60,079 bases of DNA, taken from contig CAAGAW010000015.1 in assembly GCA_900767465.1 (NCBI GenBank), positions 1-60,079 on the forward strand. The letters are read 5' to 3'. The notes under the pieces are model-generated. The model searched no databases. It saw nothing but the letters and a program-made list of their open reading frames with translations, and was not told where the DNA came from. Of this stretch, positions 59,826 through 60,079 are shown in pieces. How positions within the stretch are numbered: the first letter of the stretch is position 1; each line of letters begins with the position of its first letter. This DNA is from Clostridia bacterium (GTDB lineage Bacteria; Bacillota; Clostridia; Christensenellales; Pumilibacteraceae). The translations under genes were made by a program, and so were the position numbers.

Positions 59826-60079
59826 CGTACACGTTGTCATTTCGAGCGACAGTCGAGAAATCCCCTACGATAAAAACGTGAACACCCGTACACGACCACA
59901 CCAAATACTCGCCCGCGGTGGCTCACCGTCGCCAACCCGCTTGCCCGCGGTGGCTCACCACCGTCTGCGGCGGAGGCCCCAGGGGGGAATCCTTAAACAA
60001 ACATTATACTTTTTCCGCGGGGGATTTCTCCACTGCGTTCGGACTTCGTCCTCTCTCCGGTCGAAATGACATTGTAAAA
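59826..60079. repeat. Repeat island at the right edge
   Basis: Type C at 59834-59875 (GTCATTTCGAGCGACAGTCGAGAAATCCCC) and inverted at 60019-60073 (GGGGGATTTCTCCACTGCG...GGTCGAAATGACATTG). Inverted type A units lie at 59904-59925 and 59940-59962, and a type D remnant (GGAGGCCCCAGGGGGGAA) at 59972-59989. No gene from 59722 to the end. Confidence 0.8.

Noticed and set aside
1..60079. Prophage, insertion sequence or integrative element
   Set aside because: No transposase, integrase, phage structural gene or attachment duplication is visible anywhere in the window.

Overview
The window looks like a chromosomal segment of a Gram-positive, low-oxygen Bacillota (Clostridia-type, plausibly gut) bacterium. 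The signs are lipobox-bearing lipoproteins, DUF1540, YitT, DUF4349 and ECF-S proteins, a Na+-translocating decarboxylase beta subunit, sigma-A promoters very close to TTGACA-17-TATAAT, AGGAGG ribosome binding sites, and a GH112 phosphorylase locus of the kind seen in gut anaerobes. No ribosomal RNA, prophage, transposase or CRISPR array is visible, so a species cannot be named. Layout: (1) 1-2924, an AT-richer SF1 helicase gene broken by a frameshift. (2) 2939-8917, a cell-surface polysaccharide cluster on the minus strand: Wzz-like protein, CapD/FlaA1-like dehydratase, O-antigen-ligase-like protein and a GT28-like glycosyltransferase. (3) 9241-10512, purA. (4) 10613-24910, a carbohydrate-use locus: a sugar ABC transporter (lipoprotein plus two permeases, no ATPase), a secreted modular protein, a DUF4838 lipoprotein, two unassigned hydrolase-like proteins and a GH112 phosphorylase. 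(5) 25730-31035, a giant surface protein divergent from an AraC regulator, with a 21-bp-spaced direct-repeat operator between them. (6) 31523-38275, a MATE transporter, the rplI - ECF-S - patatin - MBL operon, DUF1540 and YitT. (7) 38475-44343, a candidate C-rich small RNA, SNF2 helicase with GIY-YIG protein, and mgtE with a leader peptide. (8) 44442-47555, a sodium module: OadB/OadG-like genes behind a riboswitch-like leader, divergent from an NSS Na+ symporter. (9) 48802-53223, a ribbon-helix-helix protein with clpB, and a collagen-like protein. (10) 53907-59658, tRNA-Thr, a cytidylate-kinase-like protein, a four-gene metabolic operon and an ADP-ribosylglycohydrolase. Composite intergenic repeat islands sit between the blocks (about 7.5, 25, 31, 38.7, 48, 53.5 and 60 kb). 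How it works together: imported glycans appear to be bound outside by secreted beta-sandwich proteins, taken up by the ABC system and split by phosphorolysis (GH112), with AraC control next door. Ion handling (Mg2+ by MgtE, Na+ by OadB and NSS) shows RNA-level control: a leader ORF before mgtE and a terminator-coupled structured leader before oadB. Several genes have a start codon within 0-5 nt of the predicted transcription start and no Shine-Dalgarno, which suggests leaderless translation. The strongest new candidates are the oadB leader RNA, the small RNA at 38475-38574, the mgtE leader peptide, the repeated secreted module and its C-terminal Cys tail, and the hairpin between Shine-Dalgarno and start at 5532-5566.
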